NCBI GenBank assembly: GCA_036514535.1
Contig: DATBWZ010000087.1
Coordinates: 1 to 35,276, forward strand
Length of the DNA: 35,276 nt
DNA from: DATBWZ01 sp036514535
GTDB taxonomy: Bacteria; JAMCPX01; DATBWZ01
Reading direction: 5' to 3'
The notes under the pieces: model-generated
Told to the model about the DNA's origin: nothing
Seen by the model: only the letters and a program-made list of their open reading frames with translations
Databases searched by the model: none
In this document: piece after piece, positions 7,641-15,515 of the stretch
Layout of the letters: each line of letters starts with the position of its first letter
How positions within the stretch are numbered: the stretch's first letter is position 1
Made by a program: the position numbers and the translations under genes

Positions 7641-8438
7641 TTACAACAACGCTATCCCCGCTAAAAAAATCGCAATAAATGGAAACACTCCCGCTATAAC
7701 ACCTAATCCACCAGTTGATTCTGAAACGCTGGCCAAGCCAAGGGGGAGGGAATAAAAACCTGTAGAGATTGTCAACCCAGCTGTCATTCCACCAAGGATT
7801 CCTATCAAAACAAGTAAAACCCCTATCCTGATCCTCAGAGATATTAATGCTTTTCTTTTAGCGAAATCATCGTAAATAAGCCCCCATCTTCTGATTCTCG
7901 CAAATAGTCCGGACACGAGAAAAGGGCCGAGCACAAGCGATACAATGGTGTTATTCAGCATTATTATAACACCCAGGGCGGCAAAGGGCATAAGTCCCAT
8001 CAATTCCATGCCCCAGCCTATAAGCAGAGCGCAGATCAATGAGCCGAGTATAGCTACAAAAACGAACTGTGCAATATCATTTTTGCGTTTAAAGTCCGGT
8101 GAATTAGAGCCGGCAAAGATGCCGAGCCTGTTCCATAATTTAAACGGAACATAAGCGTAAAAAAAATTCCCGATAAATCCCGGGATTGTGCCGGGTCCGA
8201 ACATTCCGAAGATATCAGCAATCGTATTGCCTATGGCTGAACCCCATGCCCCAGCCGGACCGAACAAAAGCCCAAGAATCACGGGGAACACAGCTCCAGG
8301 CCTTATCTCTGTTGAACCTGGAATAATCACCAATGGCTTAAACGGAATAAGTGAAGCAGCATAAACAGCAGCGGATACAGCAATCAGCATAACATTCTTA
8401 GTTTCTTTCCATACTGTAAAAATTTCTTTCATTATCAT
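7641..8438 (-). CDS. ECF transporter S-component-like membrane protein
   Basis: This 265-residue protein is almost entirely hydrophobic, with about six membrane segments. It carries a conserved-looking central stretch, with GSTEIRPGAVFPVILGLLFG running into GPAGAWGSAIGNTIADIFG. That pattern resembles the substrate-binding S subunits of energy-coupling-factor vitamin transporters (QueT-like), but I cannot assign a ligand. I chose the ATG ending at 8438 because it overlaps the ABC ATPase stop as ATGA; a TTG at 8453 would add five residues. No ECF T-component or ECF-type ATPase is nearby. It ends the molybdate transporter operon, so it may serve molybdenum uptake or simply ride along. Confidence is good for the membrane nature and moderate for the family. 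Confidence 0.6.
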   Translation of the reverse strand: MIMKEIFTVWKETKNVMLIAVSAAVYAASLIPFKPLVIIPGSTEIRPGAVFPVILGLLFGPAGAWGSAIGNTIADIFGMFGPGTIPGFIGNFFYAYVPFKLWNRLGIFAGSNSPDFKRKNDIAQFVFVAILGSLICALLIGWGMELMGLMPFAALGVIIMLNNTIVSLVLGPFLVSGLFARIRRWGLIYDDFAKRKALISLRIRIGVLLVLIGILGGMTAGLTISTGFYSLPLGLASVSESTGGLGVIAGVFPFIAIFLAGIALL

Positions 8439-9523
8439 TTCCTCGCAACCCAAATCCTTTCAACAGACAGTTCTACGGTTGCCGCCATTCCTGTTGTTAT
8501 CTGCAATTTTCTGTATGCCATATGAGGGATTTCTATCTCAAAATGATTATCCGTTGCCCCGATTTTAAATATCAGCGTATGGCTGAATGCCTTTTCAAAA
8601 AGATTAATGATTTTCCCGCTAACCGGATTATTCCTTTCTTCGCTCTTTGTATCCCCCCTTAAAATCCTGATCTCTTCCGGTCTGATCCCCCAGAAAACCC
8701 TTTCCCCAACGGTTATCTCTGAATTCCTGAAGTTTCTCTCTATCCAGATATTGCCTATGCCCTCTGTCATGAGGCACAATTTTGTTTCGTCTGCCTTAAT
8801 TACTTCTCCCTGGAAAATATTCCTGAATCCAAGAAATTCGGCTGCATCCCTCGTTCTTGGATGAAAGTATATTTCGTTTTTCTTTCCGGTCTGCTGAATT
8901 TTGCCATTTAACAATAATGATACAACATCTCCAAGAAGGAAGGCCTCCTGAAAGTCATGTGTTACATGCAGGGATGTAAAACCCAGCGTCCCGTGCAATT
9001 CCTTTATAAAATATTGCAATTGGTTCCTCACAGGCGGATCAACAGAAGATAAGGGTTCGTCAAGCAACAGGAGTTTCGGTTTAATAATGAGCGCTCTCGC
9101 AAGCGCAATGCGCTGTCTCTCCCCTCCGCTTAGTTCATGCGGAAACCTTTTCATCAGAGAGGATATTCCCATAATACCGGAAAGCCTTTTCGCATCTGGA
9201 AGTGCATCCTTCACTTTTATATGCTTAGCTTTCGCGCCGAAGATAATATTCTCTTCCACAGTAAGATGCGGGAACAACCCCAGCGTCTGTGGCACGAAGG
9301 CTATATCCCTCTTTTCAGGCGGCATATGCGTTACATCTGTTCCGTTTATTAAAATTCTGCCCCAGCGAAGTTTATGAAAACCAGCAATCGTCTCAAGTAA
9401 TATCGTTTTCCCAACTCCGGAAGGACCCAGAAGAACATAATATTCCCCATCTTTTATCTTGAGATTGAAATCTGTCAGAGTAAACTCGCCGAGTTTAAGT
9501 CCGAGCGATTCTATTTCAATCAT
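8435..9523 (-). CDS. Molybdate/tungstate ABC transporter ATP-binding protein
   Basis: The 362-residue protein is an importer ATPase. It has Walker A GPSGVGKT (residues 33-40), Q-loop FVPQTLGLFPHLTVEENI, signature HELSGGERQRIALARAL, Walker B LLLLDEPLSSVD and H-loop VTHDFQEAF. A regulatory C-terminal part of about 130 residues follows (from AEFLGFRNIFQGEV), of the TOBE/ModC or WtpC kind that binds oxyanions or gates transport. It would hydrolyse ATP to drive molybdate or tungstate import with the permease and binding protein encoded just upstream. It overlaps the permease gene by eight bases and the downstream membrane gene by four. Molybdate and tungstate cannot be told apart from sequence. 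Confidence 0.9.
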   Translation of the reverse strand: MIEIESLGLKLGEFTLTDFNLKIKDGEYYVLLGPSGVGKTILLETIAGFHKLRWGRILINGTDVTHMPPEKRDIAFVPQTLGLFPHLTVEENIIFGAKAKHIKVKDALPDAKRLSGIMGISSLMKRFPHELSGGERQRIALARALIIKPKLLLLDEPLSSVDPPVRNQLQYFIKELHGTLGFTSLHVTHDFQEAFLLGDVVSLLLNGKIQQTGKKNEIYFHPRTRDAAEFLGFRNIFQGEVIKADETKLCLMTEGIGNIWIERNFRNSEITVGERVFWGIRPEEIRILRGDTKSEERNNPVSGKIINLFEKAFSHTLIFKIGATDNHFEIEIPHMAYRKLQITTGMAATVELSVERIWVARK

Positions 9524-10307
9524 ATTTAATCCCTTTTCCTACAAGAGCTCTTATCAAGACCATGTTTAGCAGAGCAATAAATACAAGAAACATAATCAGC
9601 ACAAAGGTCATGTTGAGATCAGCGTTGGAAAGGCTCAGAAATATACTGATAGGCAGGGTCTGGGTTTTGTTTGATATTGCACCGGCAACCGTGACAGTTG
9701 CGCCGAATTCGCCGAGCGCTTTAGCAAACGAAGTAAGCATCGCGGCAAGGATTGCGTTTCTGGAAAGAGGAAGCACTACGTATATAAATGACGCGGTTCT
9801 TGAATAACCAAGGCTGCGGGCAACAAGTTCGTAGGATTCAGGAACCGTATCAAAATGAGATTTTAGTATTCTAATAGATAATGGAATAACTATTATTGCC
9901 TGAACAAGAATTATTCCCGGAATTTCAAAAAGAAATTGAAGCACATTCTCTTCTACCCATCTCCCAGTGTGAGTATTCAAAAACATCAATACCATAGCTC
10001 CGATAGCAACAGGCGAAAGAGCAATCGGAATATCAATAAATGTATCAAGTACGCCCTTCAGCGGAATATTCAATCTTGACAGAGCATAAGCTGATGGCAC
10101 GGAAATGAATATGGATATAACAGTTACAGCCGCTGCAGTAACAATGCTTAACTTAACGGCAAACCGTATATCCGGGGTAAACAATGCCGTTTTTATCTCT
10201 CCGAAGCTTACAATCGCAAAGGACGATAAGAAAAGTAAAATATAAAATCCAACAACAAGAACAACAAGAACACTTATTGAAAAGTTAAAACCTCTTTCCC
10301 CTTTCAT
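9516..10307 (-). CDS. Molybdate/tungstate ABC transporter permease
   Basis: The 263-residue inner-membrane protein has about six membrane helices and the binding-protein-dependent permease fold. The cytoplasmic coupling (EAA) loop, ELVARSLGYSRTASFIYVVL, is followed by the ModB/WtpB-typical phrase ALGEFGATVTVAGAISNKTQ. It forms the homodimeric channel energised by the ATPase encoded downstream. It overlaps the binding-protein gene by four bases (ATGA) and the ATPase gene by eight, so stoichiometric expression is likely. Confidence 0.92.
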   Translation of the reverse strand: MKGERGFNFSISVLVVLVVGFYILLFLSSFAIVSFGEIKTALFTPDIRFAVKLSIVTAAAVTVISIFISVPSAYALSRLNIPLKGVLDTFIDIPIALSPVAIGAMVLMFLNTHTGRWVEENVLQFLFEIPGIILVQAIIVIPLSIRILKSHFDTVPESYELVARSLGYSRTASFIYVVLPLSRNAILAAMLTSFAKALGEFGATVTVAGAISNKTQTLPISIFLSLSNADLNMTFVLIMFLVFIALLNMVLIRALVGKGIKYD

Positions 10308-11137
10308 CTGCCCGGCATCAGTTTCTCAGGCAAATTATATTCGCCGCCTAATTTTGCAGAAGGGGCATATTTTCTGGCTTCAATCTCACTGGTAATGTAG
10401 CCATTGTTTCTGAATATTTCAAGAGAATATTCAGAGCCGAGAAATTCAATAAATTTTAGAGCAAGATCCCTGTTTTTGCTGAATTTTGAAACAACCACTG
10501 GAATATAGGCAATTCTGGGGATCTCTGAAGGATTTAACCATACTGTCCCTATCCTTTCGGAATGCCATTTTTCAAAAACATTCCATCCTACGATAGCATC
10601 CACTGTTCCGATAGCTAAAACGGCGGCGACTTTTTCACAGCTCTCTACGCTGACAGCAATCTTATTCCAAATCCGGTCAAGCATGCCGTTATATTCCATG
10701 ATCTCTACAGCATAAAGTCCGATGCATACGCTCTGCGGGTTTCCAACAGATATCCTGATCCCCGGCTTTTCAAGATCAGCAAGGGTTTTTATACCTTTAG
10801 GATTACCTTTCTGCACATTTATTACAGGAATCAGATATGCAATCTTTTTTTCCGTTTCAGGCAAAACAATCTTCTTCTTTTTTGCTTTCTCCATAAAATC
10901 AGGTGAAGCCGGGAAATAGATATCGCCCCGCTCCGAGAGTTCCATCTGTGACAGAACAAATCCGGAACCACCATATGAAACGTTTATTTTACAATCGCAC
11001 TGAATGCTGTATTTCTTGGCAATCTCGTCAAGCGGCGGCTTAACAGCAGATCCGGCGAAAATTAAGAGATCCGCGTAAACATGATAGGATATAAACAGAA
11101 AAAATACACTAAAAAATATTTTTCTGTATCCATTCAT
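10304..11137 (-). CDS. Molybdate/tungstate ABC transporter substrate-binding protein
   Basis: The product has a Sec signal peptide (YRKIFFSVFFLFISYHVYA) and then a periplasmic type II binding fold. It begins LLIFAGSAVKPPLDEIAKKY and has the ModA-like ligand segment YGGSGFVLSQMELSERGDIY. Later come ISVGNPQSVCIGLYAVEI and IGTVDAIVGWNVFEKW, also typical of the family. It would capture molybdate or tungstate and hand it to the permease. Two in-frame ATGs are possible (11143 and 11137); I prefer 11137 because AAGGGA then sits at a better distance. It lies about 40 bases after the ClpX-like gene, so it may share the upstream transcript or have its own weak promoter. Confidence 0.88.
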   Translation of the reverse strand: MNGYRKIFFSVFFLFISYHVYADLLIFAGSAVKPPLDEIAKKYSIQCDCKINVSYGGSGFVLSQMELSERGDIYFPASPDFMEKAKKKKIVLPETEKKIAYLIPVINVQKGNPKGIKTLADLEKPGIRISVGNPQSVCIGLYAVEIMEYNGMLDRIWNKIAVSVESCEKVAAVLAIGTVDAIVGWNVFEKWHSERIGTVWLNPSEIPRIAYIPVVVSKFSKNRDLALKFIEFLGSEYSLEIFRNNGYITSEIEARKYAPSAKLGGEYNLPEKLMPGR

Positions 11138-11182
11138 ATTCATTTCCCTTATTGTATAATTATTCTCCGGTATGTTCGCTGT

Positions 11183-12334
11183 TTATGCGCGCGCTTCAAA
11201 CTTGCATTTTATTTCGCCCTTCTTCAAAGAAACGACCACTCGTCCACTGTTATCATTTCCAAAGAGTTCAAAGGCGTATTCCTCAATAGCGCTGCCTATG
11301 ACAGCATCAAGCGCCCGCGCGCCTGTTTCCTTTTTAATTGCCTGCTGGACAATAAAATTAATAACCTCCGGCTCAACAATCAGTGATAGCCCTTCTTCCT
11401 CAAATTCTCTGACATACCGGCGAAGTTTAATAAATAAAATATCCCTTAAAGTATCATCATCAAGCGGTTGGAATGGAATTACCCTGTGAAACCTCGCGAT
11501 TAATTCCGGGAGGAACCCGTATGTATAGAATCTGCTTATATCATCAAGCTCCTCTGTACCCATTTTGTAGGCAATATTTTTTGAATTATGCGGTTCTACC
11601 TTTTTTAGAAATCCTATATCAGCGTGAGATCCCACTTCCTTAAGCCCCGAGAATGCGCCAATTCCAATAAATGTGATATCCATAGTAGAAATAAGCGTCC
11701 TGGGTCCACGGTGGGAGAACCCGTAATCAAGCGGCACCTGAACTAATGATCCCTCAAGAAGTTTCAGGAGTTCGCGCTGAACTCCATACCCGGAAACATC
11801 CTTTGTGGTTCCCTGCCCTGCAAATCTCAGATTGCTGTGCGAACCGGCAATTTTGTCAAATTCGTCGAGAACCACCACTCCGCATTCTGCCAGTTCAAGG
11901 TATCCCTTGGCTGCATATATAAGTTGAATAAGTATATTTATAACATCATCCCCAACATAGCCTGTCTCCGAAAATTTTGTCATATCCACAATTACAAACG
12001 GCAGTCTAAGTATCTCCCCAAAAAGCAATTCAACAAGGTATGTTTTCCCGCATCCTGTAGGACCAACAAAAACGGAATTGTAGCGCTGGGGCACATGCTC
12101 GCGGCCCACGCCCTTCTCATGAATAAGTTTTAATCTTTTAACATGCCTGTATGCATCAAGACACGGTGCCCGCCTTGCATCTACCTGCCCGCGATATCCG
12201 AGAGATTCAAGCTCCTGAGAAAGACGCTGCGGAGAATAAAGGGGGATGGATTGGATAAAATCCCGGATGTTAATCCCCTTATTGTTTTTGTTCATCCTTT
12301 TTTCATCTTCTTTTGTATCAAATAAATCTTTCAT
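11183..12334 (-). CDS. ClpX-like AAA+ ATPase lacking the zinc-binding domain
   Basis: The 383-residue protein follows the ClpX core from start to end. It has Walker A GPTGCGKT (91-98), a pore-loop motif GYVG (125-128), Walker B VVVLDEFDKIA (154-163; ClpX usually has DEIDKIA), GYGVQRELLKLLEGSLVQV (182-200), an IGF tripeptide at 240-242 where ClpX has its ClpP-docking loop, and sensor-2 GAR (338-340). ClpX unfolds proteins and feeds them to ClpP. The N-terminal four-cysteine zinc finger that recruits adaptors is absent, replaced by ~45 charged residues, and the core is clearly diverged. I infer a specialised ClpX paralogue with a narrow substrate. It overlaps the radical SAM gene by four bases and has a good ribosome site (GAGGG). 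Confidence 0.82.
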   Translation of the reverse strand: MKDLFDTKEDEKRMNKNNKGINIRDFIQSIPLYSPQRLSQELESLGYRGQVDARRAPCLDAYRHVKRLKLIHEKGVGREHVPQRYNSVFVGPTGCGKTYLVELLFGEILRLPFVIVDMTKFSETGYVGDDVINILIQLIYAAKGYLELAECGVVVLDEFDKIAGSHSNLRFAGQGTTKDVSGYGVQRELLKLLEGSLVQVPLDYGFSHRGPRTLISTMDITFIGIGAFSGLKEVGSHADIGFLKKVEPHNSKNIAYKMGTEELDDISRFYTYGFLPELIARFHRVIPFQPLDDDTLRDILFIKLRRYVREFEEEGLSLIVEPEVINFIVQQAIKKETGARALDAVIGSAIEEYAFELFGNDNSGRVVVSLKKGEIKCKFEARA

Positions 12335-13269
12335 ACTGTCCCTCGTCTATAAATTTCGTCGCAATAGTCATGAAACAGTCTTGCCTGGCAGCTATTCCTC
12401 ATTTCCAGTTCATCCTTTATTTTTTTCAGTACAACATGTTTATTCCGGACCCATTCAGGCGCAACAAGGAACCTTTCCGGTGCCTCACCCGTAAGACGGT
12501 GTATTATAACATTCTCCCCGAGCCGTTCAATAACATCTGCCGCAAGCGAAGCATACTCGCTTAGAGAAAGCAGACTTACCATATTATTATTATACCATTT
12601 TTCCGCAACAGTGTCTCTAAGAATATGAAAGGCATGTATTTTTACTCCGTCAATTTTAATCTCGTTCAGGCAATTCACTGTATTAAAAACATCCGCCCGC
12701 GTTTCCCATGGGATTCCAAGTATTATGTGCGCGCAAACACTGATATTTCGCTGATGTGTTCTCTGCACAGCGACTGTAAAATCTTTAACGGTATGCCTCC
12801 TGTTAAGTTTTCCAAGAGTCTTCTCTGAAGCAGACTGGAGTCCGTATTCCATCCACAAATATGTCTTTTTGCTTATTTTTTCAATTATATCAAGAACATC
12901 ATCCTGAAGGCAATCAGGCCTTGTTCCTATCGCTATTCCTACCACTTCGGGAAAAGAAAGCGGAAGCGTGTAAAGTTTATATAAATCCCCGGGGTTACTG
13001 TATGTGTTCGTATTTGACTGAAAGTAAACTATAAATTTTTTTGCCCCGTATCTTTTTTTTGCTGAATCCATTCCCTTGAGGATTTGGTCTTTCAGACTGC
13101 CAGGTTCATAACCCGGGTATAGCGCCCTGTCATTACAAAAAAAGCATCCCCCGGTACCCTTTGTTCCATCCCGGTTTGGACAGGTAAACCCACAGTGCAC
13201 GGAAATTTTCTGAATACGGCTGCCAAACTTTCCACGAAGATGCTCATTGAGGGAATAAAAGAACCGCAT
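12331..13269 (-). CDS. TIGR01212-family radical SAM protein (YhcC-like)
   Basis: The 312-residue protein matches the YhcC/TIGR01212 family: SLNEHLRGKFGSRIQKISVH at the start, then the cysteine cluster CGFTCPNRDGTKGTGGCFFC (Cys26, 30, 42, 45) for a [4Fe-4S] cluster. FIVYFQSNTNTYSNP, EVVGIAIGTRPDCLQDDVLD, WMEYGLQSASEKTLGKLNR and AHIILGIPWETRADV follow. Radical SAM enzymes cleave S-adenosylmethionine to start radical chemistry; the substrate of this family is not established as far as I know. It is the first gene of the operon and has no Shine-Dalgarno sequence. A -10 box ends seven bases before the ATG. The four-base overlap with the ClpX-like gene makes a functional pair possible. Confidence 0.9.
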   Translation of the reverse strand: MRFFYSLNEHLRGKFGSRIQKISVHCGFTCPNRDGTKGTGGCFFCNDRALYPGYEPGSLKDQILKGMDSAKKRYGAKKFIVYFQSNTNTYSNPGDLYKLYTLPLSFPEVVGIAIGTRPDCLQDDVLDIIEKISKKTYLWMEYGLQSASEKTLGKLNRRHTVKDFTVAVQRTHQRNISVCAHIILGIPWETRADVFNTVNCLNEIKIDGVKIHAFHILRDTVAEKWYNNNMVSLLSLSEYASLAADVIERLGENVIIHRLTGEAPERFLVAPEWVRNKHVVLKKIKDELEMRNSCQARLFHDYCDEIYRRGTV

Positions 13270-13276
13270 GGATTAT

Positions 13277-13304
13277 ATTATATAAGGCAGGAGTTTTTTT
13301 GCAA
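13277..13304 (-). promoter_or_regulatory. Promoter of the radical SAM/ClpX-like operon
   Basis: On the minus strand a perfect TATAAT (13277-13282) lies seven bases (ATAATCC) before the ATG. TTGCAA stands 16 bases further upstream (13299-13304). No ribosome binding site is present, so this too predicts a leaderless transcript. The A/T-rich sequence offers a second TATAAT at 13272-13277, but it would be too close to the ATG to work. Confidence 0.45.
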
Positions 13305-13308
13305 CAGC

Positions 13309-13902
13309 CTATTCCCTGCGTATCATGCCGTAGACATACAAGTTTACGCCCTCGTAAATAATCTGATCCACAGGCGTGGCAAGGCTTGAATCAAGGGTTC
13401 TCTCAAGGAGCTCCCTAACAATCCCTGATGCAGAATATGATACTACCTCCGGATTCATGTTCCGTATGATTTTACGCTCACGGCAGAAATTCAGAAACTC
13501 TATAAATGTCTCCATAATTCCCCTGTGGTAAGATTCAAGTCTTTTGGTGAAGTGCCCTCCCGCAGTATTGTACTCTTTAATAAAAATAGAAGCCAGGTCG
13601 CTGTTCTCCAGAACCAGATCCTTAAATCTTGTTGAAACCTTCTCTATATGATTGTAAAAATCATCAACGGTATTCAAATTGCTATAATCAATATCAGCAA
13701 AATTAGCGATAACACGGCCCATTAATTCATCAAGCAGTTTTTCAAAGAGTTCTTTCTTGGACCCGTAGTAGATATAGAAAGTGCCTCTTGCTATTTTTGC
13801 CGCTTTGACAATATCAGAAACCTTTGAGCGATCATAACCCTTTTTTGCAAATATTTTCTTGGCGGCATTTATTATCAATTGTTCTTTTTTTCTGATTCTC
13901 AT
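13309..13902 (-). CDS. TetR/AcrR-family transcriptional regulator
   Basis: The 197-residue protein starts with the TetR DNA-binding domain: QLIINAAKKIFAKKGYDRSK, then VSDIVKAAKIARGTFYIYYG and SKKELFEKLLDE, covering about residues 7-60. The remaining helical part would bind an unknown small molecule. The length is normal. It is transcribed alone or with the radical SAM gene 39 bases downstream. Its own promoter region carries repeats of TTGACA in both orientations, which would suit autorepression. It lies next to a nitronate monooxygenase/enoyl-reductase-like gene, so a fatty-acid or xenobiotic inducer is possible but unproven. Confidence 0.9.
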   Translation of the reverse strand: MRIRKKEQLIINAAKKIFAKKGYDRSKVSDIVKAAKIARGTFYIYYGSKKELFEKLLDELMGRVIANFADIDYSNLNTVDDFYNHIEKVSTRFKDLVLENSDLASIFIKEYNTAGGHFTKRLESYHRGIMETFIEFLNFCRERKIIRNMNPEVVSYSASGIVRELLERTLDSSLATPVDQIIYEGVNLYVYGMIRRE

Positions 13903-13921
13903 GGGTTTTTACACTTATTTT

Positions 13922-13976
13922 ATTATTGACAGTTTGCCTTAAAATGTCAAGTAAAATTTGGCAGAAAATTGACAGT
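13922..13976 (-). promoter_or_regulatory. tetR promoter with repeated TTGACA elements
   Basis: On the minus strand TTGACA (13945-13950), 17 bases and AATAAT (13922-13927) make a good promoter for the TetR gene, with transcription expected about 13 bases before the ATG. The plus strand holds ATTGACAGT twice, at 13925-13933 and 13968-13976, exactly 43 bases apart. The first copy forms an inverted repeat with the -35 box. This arrangement suits an operator for autorepression; the binding protein is not known. Confidence 0.45.
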
Positions 13977-14025
13977 GATTAAGGAATACTTTTTATGGAA
14001 ATCTTATTATGTCGCAATGAATCTT

Positions 14026-14994
14026 TTATTCCACCTTACCGAATTTGCTGCAAATATCCTTTGCTTCATCAATAATTCTGTCAATCAATTCCTTGACGGT
14101 CGGTATGTCGCTTACAAGCCCCACAGCCTGCCCGCAGGCGATAACGCCCTTTTCCAAATCGCCGGAAAGATAGGCATCCCGCCCAACCTTGCCGCTGATA
14201 ATTGGCAGTAATTCCTCTAATGTTGAGCCCTTGCCTTCAAGTTCAAAAACCGCTTCCGCGCTTTTGTTGCGCCTCACGCGTTCAGCATTCTTTATGGAAC
14301 GGAGAATCATCGTTGTATCCGTCTCCTTTGCTGTCACCATCCAGTGTTTGAAATTATCGTGCACGGGGCACTCCCTTGTTGCCATAAACCTTGTGCCCAT
14401 AAGCACTGCCTCGGCGCCGAGGGCAAGCGCTGCAACCAATCCTCTGCCATCAGCAAATCCACCAGCCCCTACCACAGGAATTTTTAGAGCCTGAGCTGCT
14501 TTAGGAATAAGGACAAGAGATGTCACATCATCCATACCCGGATGCCCGCCGCATTCAAAGCCCACAATGGTCACCGCATCCACACCCACTGACTCCGCCT
14601 TTTTTGCAAACCTGACCGCAGGGACCTTATGAAGAATTTTTACACCTGCCTTTTTGAGCTCGGGCACTATAAAACCCGGGTTTCTTCCTGAAGTTTCAAC
14701 AATCTTTACTCCCTCCTCAATTACTACCTCAAAATAACTATTGTACAGATCCTCGTCCCCCAGCATCGGAAGCATGGATACATTTGCGCCAAAAGGCTTA
14801 TCGGTCAAATCGCGCATCTTCCTGATCTCCTGACGAAACTCTTCATCTGTGGCAAAGGACAGGGCGTTGATTATGCCCAGACCGCCTGCGTTTGAGACCG
14901 CCGATGCAAGCTGTGATGTTGCGAGCCACTGCAGCCCGCCCTGGATAATGGGATACTTAATCCCGAACATTTCTGTGATTCTTGTCTTGAACAT
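14026..14994 (-). CDS. Nitronate monooxygenase/FabK-like FMN enzyme
   Basis: The 322-residue protein is an FMN-binding TIM barrel of the 2-nitropropane dioxygenase family. It shows FGIKYPIIQGGLQWLATSQL, SNAGGLGIINALSF, KPFGANVSMLP, a glycine/histidine motif GFECGGHPGMDD, the phosphate-binding stretch PVVGAGGFADGRGLVAALAL and the ending GAEAVLMGTRFMATREC. The family covers nitronate monooxygenases and FabK-type enoyl-ACP reductases, and these are hard to separate. A ribosome site AGAGG precedes the ATG. It lies upstream of the TetR gene on the same strand with a 123-base gap, so the regulator may control it. Confidence 0.88.
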   Translation of the reverse strand: MFKTRITEMFGIKYPIIQGGLQWLATSQLASAVSNAGGLGIINALSFATDEEFRQEIRKMRDLTDKPFGANVSMLPMLGDEDLYNSYFEVVIEEGVKIVETSGRNPGFIVPELKKAGVKILHKVPAVRFAKKAESVGVDAVTIVGFECGGHPGMDDVTSLVLIPKAAQALKIPVVGAGGFADGRGLVAALALGAEAVLMGTRFMATRECPVHDNFKHWMVTAKETDTTMILRSIKNAERVRRNKSAEAVFELEGKGSTLEELLPIISGKVGRDAYLSGDLEKGVIACGQAVGLVSDIPTVKELIDRIIDEAKDICSKFGKVE

Positions 14995-15027
14995 GATCTG
15001 CCTCTTTTTTTATTTAACCATGCTCTT

Positions 15028-15056
15028 ATTATAAATTCTGTTAAATTTCAAAACAA
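15028..15056 (-). promoter_or_regulatory. Promoter of the nitronate monooxygenase-like gene
   Basis: A perfect TATAAT (15028-15033 on the minus strand) is preceded, after 17 bases, by a weak TTGTTT (15051-15056). Transcription would start about 30 bases before the ATG, leaving room for the AGAGG ribosome site. This is a conventional leadered promoter, unlike several others in the window. Confidence 0.45.
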
Positions 15057-15100
15057 TCTTTATCTAAGCGCTGGACAATTAATTCGTACCCAAAAGAAGT

Positions 15101-15502
15101 TTACTCTCCTTTTACTTCAGTTTGCGGCAGATGGCACTGCAGACAATTATATCTTATACCTGCAACGCTTTCTTTTTCCCCCGATTTTACAAAATGTGAA
15201 CCAGGCATCCTGGTTGCACTGTGCCCGCTGCTGATCTCAACACCTTCCTCATGACAACCGATACAATCGTTGGATGTTTTTGAAATACTGAGACCTGAAA
15301 CGCTGTGCGGTATCATGGGCGGCGCATTTTCATACGATCTTTCAATCCTTGCCGATTCCCCGGGCTGTGCCGCAATATAAGCATTCATCCCCGGACTTCC
15401 TTTTGCAAGCCCCGACTTATGGTATTGCCACGCACCCGAACACGCGCACAAAGACACGATGCCCGTTATCAAGATTATTTTCTTTGTCTTAAACAAAAAC
15501 AT
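15101..15502 (-). CDS. napB: Periplasmic nitrate reductase dihaem cytochrome subunit
   Basis: NapB passes electrons through two c-type haems to NapA. The 133-residue product has a signal sequence ending in LCACSG, which would suit a lipoprotein, then the NapB phrases ERSYENAPPMIPHSVSGLSI and YNCLQCHLPQTEVKG. The two haem sites are CIGCH (80-84) and CLQCH (120-124); extra histidines in MIPHS and GSHFV would serve as axial ligands. I chose the ATG at 15502 because GGGGGG stands just before it; the longer frame from a TTG would overlap napA. It follows napA by 13 bases. No napC, napD, napF or napGH gene is present, so the electron donor must be encoded elsewhere. Confidence 0.9.
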   Translation of the reverse strand: MFLFKTKKIILITGIVSLCACSGAWQYHKSGLAKGSPGMNAYIAAQPGESARIERSYENAPPMIPHSVSGLSISKTSNDCIGCHEEGVEISSGHSATRMPGSHFVKSGEKESVAGIRYNCLQCHLPQTEVKGE

Positions 15503-15515
15503 ACAACCCCCCCTT

